Positions 1 to 5,923 of a stretch of DNA of 16,965 bases are shown piece after piece (within the stretch, counting starts at the first letter, position 1; the number at the start of each line of letters is the position of its first letter). Below the pieces are notes generated by a model, which saw only the letters and a list, made by a program, of their open reading frames with translations, made no database searches and was not told the origin of the DNA. Made by a program: the position numbers and the translations under genes. Source of the DNA: an uncultured bacterium (GTDB lineage: Bacteria > Cyanobacteriota > Vampirovibrionia > Gastranaerophilales > Gastranaerophilaceae); NCBI GenBank assembly GCA_900553895.1, contig USFB01000041.1, positions 1 to 16,965 of the forward strand. The letters run 5' to 3'.

Positions 1-558
1 CTACTCTTGCTTTCCATACCGTATGGAATGACAAGTACCTATGTAGCCATGTATGCCAAAGAAATAGGAATCACGTTGAATTCCGGATTGTTCTTTACAT
101 TTATGGCTGTTGGCATGGCAGTGTCACGCATGTTTTCGGGACGGCAAGTAGACAAAGGACGCGTTACTCAAGTTATAACCTTAGGATTATACCTTGTCTG
201 TGCCTGTTTTTTTATACTGTCCGCTTGCGGGCTATTGATGAAAACCGTCCCGGAATTGACTAATATATTATTTTTCATGATTGCCCTTCTGTTGGGAGTA
301 GGCTTCGGAACGATGTTTCCAGCTTTCAATACACTGTTTGTGAACTTGGCTCCCAACAGCCAACGTGGAACGGCAACCTCCACCTACCTGACATCATGGG
401 ATGTAGGCATCGGCATAGGCCTGACAGCAGGAGGTTACATCGCACAGATTACCTCTTTTGACATGGCATACTTCTTCGGAGCCTGCCTCACGGTAGTTTC
501 CATCTTCTATTTCAACCTGAAAGTATCTCCTCATTATCATAAAAACAAATTAAGATGA
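1..558 (+). CDS. MFS transporter, C-terminal half (5' end outside window)
   Basis: The reading frame is open from base 1, so this is the 3' part of a gene that starts upstream of the window; a TTG at 7 is an internal leucine codon rather than a start. The protein is very hydrophobic, with about six membrane helices. A loop reading SRMFSGRQVDKGR (near residues 40-52 of the visible part) matches the conserved charged loop of the major facilitator superfamily between helices 8 and 9. Glycine-rich helices follow (GVGFGTMFPAF, DVGIGIGLTAGGYIAQ). The family exports or imports small solutes by proton-coupled exchange in the inner membrane; the substrate cannot be told from this half. The stop codon overlaps the nth start by 4 bp (ATGA), so the two are translationally coupled. 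Base composition is richer in G+C than downstream genes, and the protein looks Bacteroidales-like. Confidence 0.85.
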   Translation, partial: LLLLSIPYGMTSTYVAMYAKEIGITLNSGLFFTFMAVGMAVSRMFSGRQVDKGRVTQVITLGLYLVCACFFILSACGLLMKTVPELTNILFFMIALLLGVGFGTMFPAFNTLFVNLAPNSQRGTATSTYLTSWDVGIGIGLTAGGYIAQITSFDMAYFFGACLTVVSIFYFNLKVSPHYHKNKLR

Positions 559-1229
559 GAAAGAAAGAACGTTATGAAAAAGTCATAGCCTGGTTTAGGG
601 AGAACATTCCTATAGCCGAAACAGAGCTGCATTATGACAACCCGTTCGAACTGTTGATTGCAGTTATTCTCTCTGCACAGTGTACAGACAAACGGGTTAA
701 CATGATTACCCCTACCCTCTATCGGGACTTTCCTACCCCCGAAGCACTCGCCGCTACTACTCCCGAAGTGGTATACGAGTATATCCGTAGCGTATCCTAT
801 CCCAACAATAAGGCCAAACATCTTGTAGGTATGGCACAGATGCTGGTGAAAGATTTTAACAGTAAAGTGCCCGATACCCTCGAAGAGCTTGTAAAATTAC
901 CCGGTGTAGGCCGCAAAACAGCCAATGTTATCCAATCCGTTGCTTTCAACAAAGCTGCTATGGCAGTAGATACACATGTATTCCGTGTCAGCCATCGTTT
1001 GGGCCTGGTATCAGATAAATGCACAACTCCATTCAGTGTCGAAAAAGAACTGGTGAGACACATACCGGAGGCAGATATTCCCATAGCCCACCACTGGCTT
1101 ATCTTACACGGACGGTATGTATGCCAGGCACGTACCCCAAAATGTGACAACTGTGGCTTACAATTAATGTGCAAATATTACTGCCAGAAGTATAAAGTAA
1201 GCCAAGAGGATAGTAAAGGCAAAGAATAA
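555..1229 (+). CDS. nth: Endonuclease III (DNA glycosylase/AP lyase)
   Basis: Base-excision repair enzyme that removes oxidised pyrimidines and cleaves the strand at the abasic site. The 224-residue length is normal for the family. A helix-hairpin-helix motif reads LPGVGRKTAN (115-124) with catalytic Lys121, and the catalytic Asp139 sits in AVDTHVFRVSHRLGL. Four cysteines at 190, 197, 200 and 206 have the C-X6-C-X2-C-X5-C spacing of the 4Fe-4S cluster. The ATG overlaps the stop of the upstream transporter gene by 4 bp. From memory of the family, the sequence is close to Bacteroides Nth, and the MFS-nth pair is a Bacteroides arrangement. Codons such as CTG, CCC and GCC are frequent here and rarer downstream. 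The gene belongs to a different genomic background from everything after about 1,260. Confidence 0.95.
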   Translation: MRKKERYEKVIAWFRENIPIAETELHYDNPFELLIAVILSAQCTDKRVNMITPTLYRDFPTPEALAATTPEVVYEYIRSVSYPNNKAKHLVGMAQMLVKDFNSKVPDTLEELVKLPGVGRKTANVIQSVAFNKAAMAVDTHVFRVSHRLGLVSDKCTTPFSVEKELVRHIPEADIPIAHHWLILHGRYVCQARTPKCDNCGLQLMCKYYCQKYKVSQEDSKGKE

Positions 1230-1276
1230 ACAACGGTTTCATAGCAAAAAAAAGAAATAAATGAAAGGATTATGAA
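1230..1276. other. Composition breakpoint / probable chimeric join
   Basis: G+C content, codon use and taxonomic affinity all change between the end of nth (1229) and the next start codon (1277). The interval holds an A-rich run (about 1245-1252), a simple sequence where mis-joining is plausible. A purine-rich ribosome binding site (AAAGGA, 1264-1269) belongs to the downstream gene, which places the change at roughly 1230-1260. No insertion-sequence ends, integrase or tRNA that would mark a real insertion are seen. Confidence 0.6.
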
Positions 1277-2959
1277 ATGCTAAGATTAAACAACAAATTT
1301 ACTCCATTAAAGTTTACTCAAAACTTACCAACAAAAAAGGTGGACGAAGAAGAACCTAAAAAAAACAATTCTAACAATGAATCTGTTTCAAATACGACTA
1401 ATAATACTCCATCTAAAAACGTAGATTTATTAGGTAACTACAAAAACTTACAAGAGTATTTAAATACTATCCCAGTGAACATAACCTTTGTAGCACCAGA
1501 AGAAACGTCTACTGTGGATTCTTCAGAAGATGCAGATGATGTTCAAGCTCCTGAAACTCCAACATTAAATGGTGCTGCAGCTGGCAATTTCGACTTCTCT
1601 ATTATAGATGGATATGACGATGAATTTGTAAGTTTTTATCAACAGCCATCAATTTCCAGACTTGGTGAAGCAACTAGTAAAAATGTTATTGATGAAGGGT
1701 ATTGGGATAACGCATTAGAAGCATTAGAAAAGCTAAAGCCTCAATTACATGAATACATAAAAGCTCAAATGGAAAATACAGGAGCAAATTATGATTATGA
1801 TTTAGTAGAAAAAATTTTAAATACATTTATATCAGAAGCTGTAACCAGTGGACTTATTAATGCCAATTTGCCATTAGAACAAGATGAAAATAATTGGGAT
1901 AAATGCAATGTGCCAACAGGAAACCGTACAAGTAATTTCAAGATGAGTGCGGTTGTAAACTCATTATTATCAAAAATTGATGGCGAATTAGGTATTGATT
2001 CTAAATATACAGATTTTGGAATGAAAAGTTATCCGCATGATGTACCGAATGCATTCACAGAAGAAAATCAAACTAGAGGTTTGTATAATAGTCCGATAAT
2101 GGAAACCGCAGATAAATATCTTTCTGAGGAAGAAAAAATCTTAAAATCCGTGTTAGTTGGTTTAACAATAGATGATAATATCCCATACGGTAATACTTAT
2201 ACTTGGACAAAACAAACTGTTGATAAGGTAGTAGAACTATATTCTGAACATGTAAAATCATATTTAAAATCACAATATCAAACATTAAGTGATGAAGAAA
2301 TTTCAACTATTTTAAACAATGTTAAAAATGATACATTGCAAAATAGTGTTATAGAAAGTATAAAAAATAGCAATGGCAGTTATGATTTAGAAGCTATTGT
2401 TAAATATTTTGGTGAAAAAGCCGATAATTTGGCTAACAATTCTCACAATGAAGGTGCATTATTTGGTATTACAGATGCAACCGAAGCTAAGGAAGCAAGA
2501 ACTGAAGCTGAAGAATTACTTAAAGATTTTCAAGGCATGAGCGATTATAAACTTGAACAAATTTTGACAACTGTTTCATCTTATGGTGATAAGTTAAATT
2601 CTGATGATTTGTTCACAATTACAGCTAAATTATGGAACCTTTTTGAGAATAATTACAATTTAACAAATGCTGCAAATTCTATTGAAAAAAATTCTGGTTT
2701 ATCTCTTTTACAAAAAGAGTTAATTAAAATAATTGATGAATATTTATCTAAAAAAGAAGCTTGGACTGCTACCTCAGAAAATGGTTCTTCCGATGATACT
2801 GAACAATCCGAACAATTGAAAAGTGATGCGGATAGACTTAGAGAAGGGTATCTGAATGCACTTGATAATTCTATTACTCCTACTAAAGAAGAAGTAGATG
2901 CTATAAAAGATATGATTAACAAGAACATAGATAATACACGAAATATTTTTGAATTTTAA
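1277..2959 (+). CDS. Large acidic lineage-specific protein of unknown function
   Basis: A 560-residue protein I do not recognise. The start is supported by AAAGGA seven bases upstream and an in-frame stop at 1262-1264. It has no signal peptide and no membrane segment. The N-terminus (MLRLNNKFTPLKFTQN) is short and basic/hydrophobic. A low-complexity linker rich in Asn, Ser, Thr, Glu and Lys follows (about 20-55), then a second acidic linker (about 75-95). The remainder is helical and strongly acidic, with many Glu/Asp/Lys/Asn residues and few cysteines. A second Ser/Asp/Glu-rich patch occurs near 500-515. The N-terminal Asn-Phe-Thr pattern resembles the start of the 126-residue protein at 7706 and the glucanotransferase at 11760. 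The soluble helical character could suit a scaffold or secreted effector, but nothing shows a function. It may share transcription with the next gene, 124 bp downstream. Confidence 0.75.
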   Translation: MLRLNNKFTPLKFTQNLPTKKVDEEEPKKNNSNNESVSNTTNNTPSKNVDLLGNYKNLQEYLNTIPVNITFVAPEETSTVDSSEDADDVQAPETPTLNGAAAGNFDFSIIDGYDDEFVSFYQQPSISRLGEATSKNVIDEGYWDNALEALEKLKPQLHEYIKAQMENTGANYDYDLVEKILNTFISEAVTSGLINANLPLEQDENNWDKCNVPTGNRTSNFKMSAVVNSLLSKIDGELGIDSKYTDFGMKSYPHDVPNAFTEENQTRGLYNSPIMETADKYLSEEEKILKSVLVGLTIDDNIPYGNTYTWTKQTVDKVVELYSEHVKSYLKSQYQTLSDEEISTILNNVKNDTLQNSVIESIKNSNGSYDLEAIVKYFGEKADNLANNSHNEGALFGITDATEAKEARTEAEELLKDFQGMSDYKLEQILTTVSSYGDKLNSDDLFTITAKLWNLFENNYNLTNAANSIEKNSGLSLLQKELIKIIDEYLSKKEAWTATSENGSSDDTEQSEQLKSDADRLREGYLNALDNSITPTKEEVDAIKDMINKNIDNTRNIFEF

Positions 2960-2976
2960 TAGATAAAATTTGAATA

Positions 2977-3005
2977 TCTGGTTCAATGATAATCATTGAA
3001 CCAGA
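2977..3005. repeat. 14-bp inverted repeat hairpin
   Basis: TCTGGTTCAATGAT (2977-2990) and its exact reverse complement (2992-3005) are separated by a single base, so the real loop would be a few bases. It lies 18 bp after the stop of the 560-residue gene. No T-run follows on the plus strand, so it is a poor intrinsic terminator; it may instead be a 3'-end stabilising hairpin or a dispersed palindrome. Confidence 0.7.
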
Positions 3006-3022
3006 CAGGTAAAAAGTTATGC

Positions 3023-3042
3023 TCAGGCTGTGCCTGACTTAC
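3023..3042. repeat. Palindromic repeat, copy A (TCAGGC-type)
   Basis: The core TCAGGC-TGT-GCCTGA forms a 6-bp stem. The 20 bases here match those at 3776-3795 at 18 positions. Both copies are intergenic, which suggests a dispersed REP-like element of this genome. Confidence 0.6.
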
Positions 3043-3083
3043 TGACTACATAATACAATAAGTTGCAAAATAGGAGGCAAATT

Positions 3084-3548
3084 ATGACAACACCAGGAAT
3101 TAATTCTACACACACAGACTATTTAACACCACAAAACACAAAAGTAAAAAAAGAATCATACGGCAAAAATGGCACAATGAAGGAAACAACAATTTTTGAT
3201 GCAAACGGGAAAGCTGCAAAAATTGTCAGAGAATATGACACAAACGGTGATGGTAAAATTGACAAAAAACAAACACAAATAATAAACACTAAAAATATCA
3301 ATGGTGGCGCAATGAATGTATACGATGACAATGGCGACGGTAAGGCTAATCGTTATACAGAAGTTGTCGAAACTGCTTATGAAGAAAAGATTTTATATGA
3401 TGATAACGGTGATGGTAAAATCGATAGAATTGAAATTTTGGATAAGGTTAAAGGTAACACTTTAAATAAATTAAGTGCTCAAGAATATGAAAATAAATAT
3501 GGCAAAAAGGCAGAATTTTCAAAAAATCCTGATAGTTTCGGAGTATAG
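3084..3548 (+). CDS. Small protein with three calcium-loop (DxNGDGxxD) repeats
   Basis: A 154-residue soluble protein starting at the ATG at 3084, which has a near-perfect ribosome binding site (AGGAGG) at proper spacing; a TTG at 3063 in the same frame is a worse start. Three loops of the form D-x-N-G-D-G-x-(I/A)-(D/N) occur at residues 52-60, 81-89 and 106-114, each preceded by Tyr and spaced about 25-29 residues apart. A weaker relic reads FDANGK at 38-43. Such loops bind calcium in EF-hand, dockerin and related repeats. The middle copy ends in Asn rather than Asp. The spacing is too short for paired helix-loop-helix EF-hands, so a beta-strand repeat with calcium-binding turns is more likely. 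There is no signal peptide. No dockerin-type second helix is visible, so I do not call it a dockerin. Function unknown. Confidence 0.8.
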   Translation: MTTPGINSTHTDYLTPQNTKVKKESYGKNGTMKETTIFDANGKAAKIVREYDTNGDGKIDKKQTQIINTKNINGGAMNVYDDNGDGKANRYTEVVETAYEEKILYDDNGDGKIDRIEILDKVKGNTLNKLSAQEYENKYGKKAEFSKNPDSFGV

Positions 3549-3582
3549 ATTTAAATACTTAGTATAAGTAAATAACAAGACA

Positions 3583-3655
3583 ATCACCCTCATCAGGCTT
3601 CCAACTAGCTTCTCCCTTGAGGGGAGAAGCTAGTTGGAAGCCTGATGAGGGTGAT
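3583..3655. repeat. Long hairpin with perfect 34-bp stem
   Basis: Bases 3583-3616 are the exact reverse complement of 3622-3655. A T-G wobble (3617/3621) and a three-base loop (3618-3620) close the hairpin. No T-run follows on either strand, so it is not a classic intrinsic terminator. The perfection of so long a stem points to a recently spread element or active maintenance of symmetry. It could be transcribed from the convergent gene at 3084. Confidence 0.9.
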
Positions 3656-3697
3656 ATAATATAAAAAATAAAATCATTCCATTTATATAGCGGAATT

Positions 3698-3754
3698 CAT
3701 TCCCTCCCCTTTGGTCCATTTTGCATGGGGATGGTGCCGAAGACGGGAGAGGGT
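3698..3754. repeat. Imperfect inverted-repeat element
   Basis: CCCTCCC (3702-3708) can pair with GGGAGAGGG (3745-3753) allowing a two-base bulge, with a small inner CCAT/ATGG pairing in between. Its G+C-rich composition stands out against AT-rich surroundings. It is probably another dispersed repeat; the assignment rests on structure only. Confidence 0.4.
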
Positions 3755-3775
3755 ATTATTAACTTTTGTTTTTTG

Positions 3776-3795
3776 TCAGGCAGTGCCTGACCTAC
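3776..3795. repeat. Palindromic repeat, copy B (TCAGGC-type)
   Basis: The palindrome GTCAGGCA/GTGCCTGAC is in the same orientation as the copy at 3023-3042 and matches it at 18 of 20 positions. One of the two differences changes the centre of the palindrome. Confidence 0.6.
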
Positions 3796-3869
3796 TTTTG
3801 TTCGAGAAACTAGCCGTTTGAGAGAATTTGTATTGTACTGACTAAAAATAATAGTTTATAAAAAGCTGG

Positions 3870-3897
3870 ATTGCTTCAGGCTAATCGCCTTCGCAAT
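3870..3897. repeat. REP-like palindrome (ATTGC...GCAAT)
   Basis: Nested arms: ATTGC (3870-3874) with GCAAT (3893-3897), and AGGC (3878-3881) with GCCT (3887-3890). Palindromes of this ATTGCTTC...GAAGCAAT-like form recur between genes in many unrelated bacteria. Confidence 0.5.
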
Positions 3898-3940
3898 GAC
3901 GGCACGCTTGAAAGTCTTACGCCAAGTCACTACAAGGTCG

Positions 3941-3960
3941 GTTGGGCATACCTGCCCAAC
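3941..3960. repeat. 8-bp palindrome with 4-base loop
   Basis: GTTGGGCA and TGCCCAAC flank TACC. It lies just beyond the rplL terminator on the minus strand. It has no T-run and is probably one more dispersed palindrome. Confidence 0.5.
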
Positions 3961-3972
3961 AATAACTCTAAC

Positions 3973-4008
3973 AAAAGAGGTCGAGTGATAAATCACTCGA
4001 CCTCTTTT
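3973..4008 (-). terminator. Intrinsic terminator of rplJ-rplL
   Basis: A 17-bp perfect stem (3973-3989 with 3992-4008) with a two-base formal loop lies 16 bp after the rplL stop on the minus strand. It has flanking A and T runs and can work on both strands, so it may also stop transcripts arriving from the plus strand. It shows that the operon ends at rplL and does not read on into rpoB. Confidence 0.9.
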
Positions 4009-4024
4009 AACAAATAATGTCAAA

Positions 4025-4399
4025 CTACTTGATTTCAACAGTAGCGCCAGCAGCTTCAAGTTGTTTCTTGATAGCTTCAGCTTCTTCTTTCTTAACGCCT
4101 TCTTTAACAGCTTTAGGAGCGCCATCAACTAAATCTTTAGCTTCTTTCAAGCCAAGACCAGTGATACCTCTAACTTCTTTAAGAACAGCGATTTTCTTAT
4201 CAGCTGGAACAGAAGCTAAGATTACGTTTACTTCAGCATCAGCATCATCTGCAGGTGCAGCAGCGGCAGCAGGAGCAGCAGCAACAGCAACAGGTGCAGC
4301 AGCAGATACGCCGAATTTTTCTTCCATAGCTTTTACTAATTCAGCAGCTTCTAATAAAGTTAATTTTTCAATTGATTCTAAAATTGCTTCAATACTCAT
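4025..4399 (-). CDS. rplL: 50S ribosomal protein L7/L12
   Basis: The multimeric stalk protein of the large ribosomal subunit, which recruits and stimulates the translational GTPases. The 124-residue length is normal. The N-terminal dimerisation and L10-binding region is at 1-32, a flexible Ala/Pro-rich hinge at about 33-50, and the globular factor-binding domain at 54-124 (EVRGITGLGLKEAKDLVDG is highly conserved). A GGAG ribosome binding site precedes the ATG. It follows rplJ by 74 bp on the minus strand and is followed by a strong terminator. Confidence 0.97.
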   Translation of the reverse strand: MSIEAILESIEKLTLLEAAELVKAMEEKFGVSAAAPVAVAAAPAAAAAPADDADAEVNVILASVPADKKIAVLKEVRGITGLGLKEAKDLVDGAPKAVKEGVKKEEAEAIKKQLEAAGATVEIK

Positions 4400-4473
4400 T
4401 TTGTTTCTCCTTTTATTTTATTTTTGAGTTGTTGTACGTTTTAAAGTTTTAGGTAAATATTACCCGATTCTGC

Positions 4474-4995
4474 TTAAGCAGATTTTTGATCTCTAACAGC
4501 TGCAACGGCTCTAACAAGAGATGACATAACAGCGTTGACAGAGTTTGCGATACCAGATGCTGGTGAGTTGATGCAACCAAGCATTTTTGCATAAAGTTCT
4601 TCTCTTGAAGGAAGATTTGCAAGTGCTTTTGCTTCTTCAGCAGACATAAGTTGTCCGTCCATTGCAGCAGCAATGATTTCACCTTTCTTAGTATCTTTGA
4701 TAAATTTAGATAAAGCCTTAGCAGGTGCTACCTGATCTGTAAAACCAAATGCAATAGCGATTGGTCCTTTTAGAGTTTCAGCTAACACTTCATAAGGAGT
4801 GCCCTTGATAGCGATTTTTGCAAGAGTGTTTTTAGTAACCATGTAGTCGCCACCATCTTTTTGGATAGCACGTCTAAGGTTAGTAATTTCTTCTACGCTT
4901 AAACCCTTGTATTCGGTAACAATTGCAACTTGTGCTTTATCAATTTTTTCTTTGATAAGAGCTACCTTATCATTTTTGAAAGCTTTTGTTGACAT
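4474..4995 (-). CDS. rplJ: 50S ribosomal protein L10
   Basis: Base of the L7/L12 stalk; it binds 23S rRNA through its N-terminal domain and L12 dimers through its C-terminal helix. At 173 residues it is normal in length. Conserved segments include the N-terminal VTEYKGLSVEEITNLR and the downstream TLKGPIAIAFG; the C-terminal Ala-rich helix is the L12 platform. An AAAGGAG ribosome binding site lies just before the ATG. The gene is preceded by its own promoter, an L10-type leader and a candidate attenuator, which fits autoregulation by the L10-L12 complex. The gene upstream is kdsC, not rplA, so this unit is detached from the usual nusG-rplK-rplA cluster. Confidence 0.97.
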   Translation of the reverse strand: MSTKAFKNDKVALIKEKIDKAQVAIVTEYKGLSVEEITNLRRAIQKDGGDYMVTKNTLAKIAIKGTPYEVLAETLKGPIAIAFGFTDQVAPAKALSKFIKDTKKGEIIAAAMDGQLMSAEEAKALANLPSREELYAKMLGCINSPASGIANSVNAVMSSLVRAVAAVRDQKSA

Positions 4996-5050
4996 TTTTT
5001 GCTCCTTTGTTATATTTTTTCGGATTAATTTCCGTTCGACCTGTTAAACT

Positions 5051-5074
5051 AAAAAAGATTTCGCAATCTTTTTT
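5051..5074 (-). terminator. Candidate attenuator in the rplJ leader
   Basis: On the minus strand a 10-bp stem (AAAAAAGATT / AATCTTTTTT) with GCGA loop ends in a T-run about 55 bases before the rplJ start. The stem is A-T rich, so it is weak. An upstream segment (minus strand, GATTTTGC at 5087-5080) can pair with GCGAAATC (5064-5057) with one G-U pair and would disrupt the terminator. This arrangement suggests transcription attenuation linked to the L10 leader. Confidence 0.55.
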
Positions 5075-5133
5075 TAATCGCAAAATCCAATACAAATCTT
5101 TTAAATAAATGCTATTTACTTTTTGTTTTCGGA

Positions 5134-5190
5134 TAATCTAGGCTAGCCATTCATGTTTAAATCCTAACAGGATACTAACTGTCTGCGATT
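5134..5190 (-). promoter_or_regulatory. Ribosomal protein L10 leader (autoregulatory RNA)
   Basis: The minus-strand RNA has the features of known rplJ leaders: an AGACAG segment followed by GTTAG, a small hairpin (ATCCT-GTT-AGGAT), a single-stranded TTTAAAC stretch, and then CTAGCC, which closes the GTTAG stem. In other bacteria this fold is bound by the L10-L12 complex to lower rplJL expression. It starts almost exactly where the promoter predicts the transcript begins. The call is from pattern and position; no covariance search was possible. Confidence 0.6.
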
Positions 5191-5199
5191 ACAATATAA

Positions 5200-5228
5200 T
5201 TCATATCATGTACAAAATCCCATGTCAA
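5200..5228 (-). promoter_or_regulatory. Sigma-70-type promoter of rplJ-rplL
   Basis: On the minus strand a consensus -35 box TTGACA (5228-5223) is followed after 17 bases by TATGAA (5205-5200, four of six matches to TATAAT). Transcription would start near 5193, just before the L10 leader. Confidence 0.65.
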
Positions 5229-5254
5229 GTTTTATATAAAGTTTTATTAAGAAA

Positions 5255-5277
5255 AGCAGGAGTTTTAACGTCCTGCT
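5255..5277 (-). terminator. Intrinsic terminator overlapping the kdsC stop codon
   Basis: The stem AGCAGGA/TCCTGCT (5277-5271 with 5261-5255, minus strand) is followed by TTTTCTT. The left arm lies inside the last codons of kdsC and the stop codon is in the loop region. It separates kdsC from the rplJ promoter 27 bases further on. Confidence 0.7.
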
Positions 5278-5801
5278 CCTTCTGAAACTATATATTGTTT
5301 TTCTATGCCTTGTGCATCAAGTATAAAATCACACAATTCTCTAACAGCACCGCGACCGCCGTTAATGGTTGATTTAAAGTTACAAATTTCTTGAACTTCT
5401 TTAACTGCGTCAGCAGGACAGCATGCAAGACCGACTTTTTCTAAAATGCAGACATCTGGTAAATCATCACCCATATATGAAACATTCTCATAAGTCAGAT
5501 TATATTTTTCCATAAGTTCTTCAAGAGCAGGTAATTTATACTGTCTTCCTTGATAAACTTCCGTAAAATTCAAATTTTTTGCTCTGTGTGCTACAGTACC
5601 ATTATTTCTTGCGGTAATAATTGCAGTAATAAAACCAGATTTATTCATTCGTACAATTCCATGCCCGTCTTTTACGTTAAAGGTTTTATATTCGACACCG
5701 TTTTCGTCATAAGTTACACTACCATCTGTCATAACTCCATCACAGTCAAAAACAAGCATCTTTATTTTTTTTGCAGCTTCCAACGCATTTAACTTTGTCA
5801 T
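5265..5801 (-). CDS. kdsC: HAD-family phosphatase, KdsC type (Kdo 8-phosphate phosphatase)
   Basis: Predicted to hydrolyse 3-deoxy-D-manno-octulosonate 8-phosphate to Kdo, a lipopolysaccharide-core precursor, in the cytoplasm. At 178 residues it matches the cap-less C0 HAD phosphatases that form tetramers. Motif I is DCDGVMTDG (Asp19 nucleophile, Asp21 acid/base), motif II is IITAR (Thr63), Lys89 follows QGRQY, and motif III is MGDDLPD (110-116) with the magnesium-binding aspartates. The C-terminal GGRGAVREL (148-156) is typical of KdsC. A GGAGAG ribosome binding site precedes the ATG. It is transcribed alone and is divergent from the small orphan at 5924. Close relatives act on sialic-acid-type phosphates, so the substrate is inferred; no other Kdo gene is in view. 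If right, it implies a Gram-negative outer membrane. Confidence 0.85.
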   Translation of the reverse strand: MTKLNALEAAKKIKMLVFDCDGVMTDGSVTYDENGVEYKTFNVKDGHGIVRMNKSGFITAIITARNNGTVAHRAKNLNFTEVYQGRQYKLPALEELMEKYNLTYENVSYMGDDLPDVCILEKVGLACCPADAVKEVQEICNFKSTINGGRGAVRELCDFILDAQGIEKQYIVSEGAGR

Positions 5802-5923
5802 ATAAATCTCTCCTTTTTTTTCTATTGTATAACAAAAATCTCAACTGTTTGTATGATTTTAATTAAAATTGGTTAAATGAAATTTTAAAAATGCCGATAT
5901 TTGTATTGTTAAGGAAAATATAC

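Larger units (their letters stand above)
3549..4024. other. Gene-free, palindrome-rich intergenic region
   Basis: There is no credible coding sequence on either strand: the one longer minus-strand frame runs across the palindromes and into rplL. The region lies between converging genes (3084-3548 on plus, rplL on minus). It holds at least five separate palindromic elements plus the rplL terminator, listed individually. Some of its sequences (ATTGC...GCAAT, CCCTCC...GGGAG) resemble widespread bacterial REP-like intergenic palindromes. Confidence 0.7.

Noticed and set aside
1..1229. Genomic island integrated into the cyanobacterial genome
   Set aside because: No integrase, direct repeats, attachment site or insertion-sequence end is visible at the boundary, and both genes are ordinary chromosomal ones; a chimeric join is simpler.
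2977..3005. Intrinsic terminator for the 560-residue gene
   Set aside because: The stem is strong but followed by CAGGTAAAAAG, not a T-run, so I list it only as a hairpin.
3063..3083. TTG at 3063 as the start of the calcium-loop protein
   Set aside because: Its codons include the AGGAGG ribosome binding site that serves the ATG at 3084.
3084..3548. Dockerin domain of a cellulosome
   Set aside because: The loops have the right ligands, but there are three of them at 25-29 residue spacing without the following helix, and no signal peptide.
3549..4024. CRISPR array or tRNA in the repeat-rich intergenic block
   Set aside because: The repeats are different palindromes without regular spacing or unique spacers, and no cloverleaf with a T-loop (GTTCRA) was found.
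3856..4128. 90-residue minus-strand open frame across the repeat region
   Set aside because: It runs through the palindromes and the rplL terminator into rplL in another frame, with no ribosome binding site or protein-like composition.
4017..4427. 136-residue plus-strand open frame rich in Ala and Ser
   Set aside because: It is antisense to rplL; its length and composition come from the Ala-rich hinge codons of L7/L12.
5550..5792. 80-residue plus-strand frame
   Set aside because: It is entirely antisense to kdsC, which has complete catalytic motifs.
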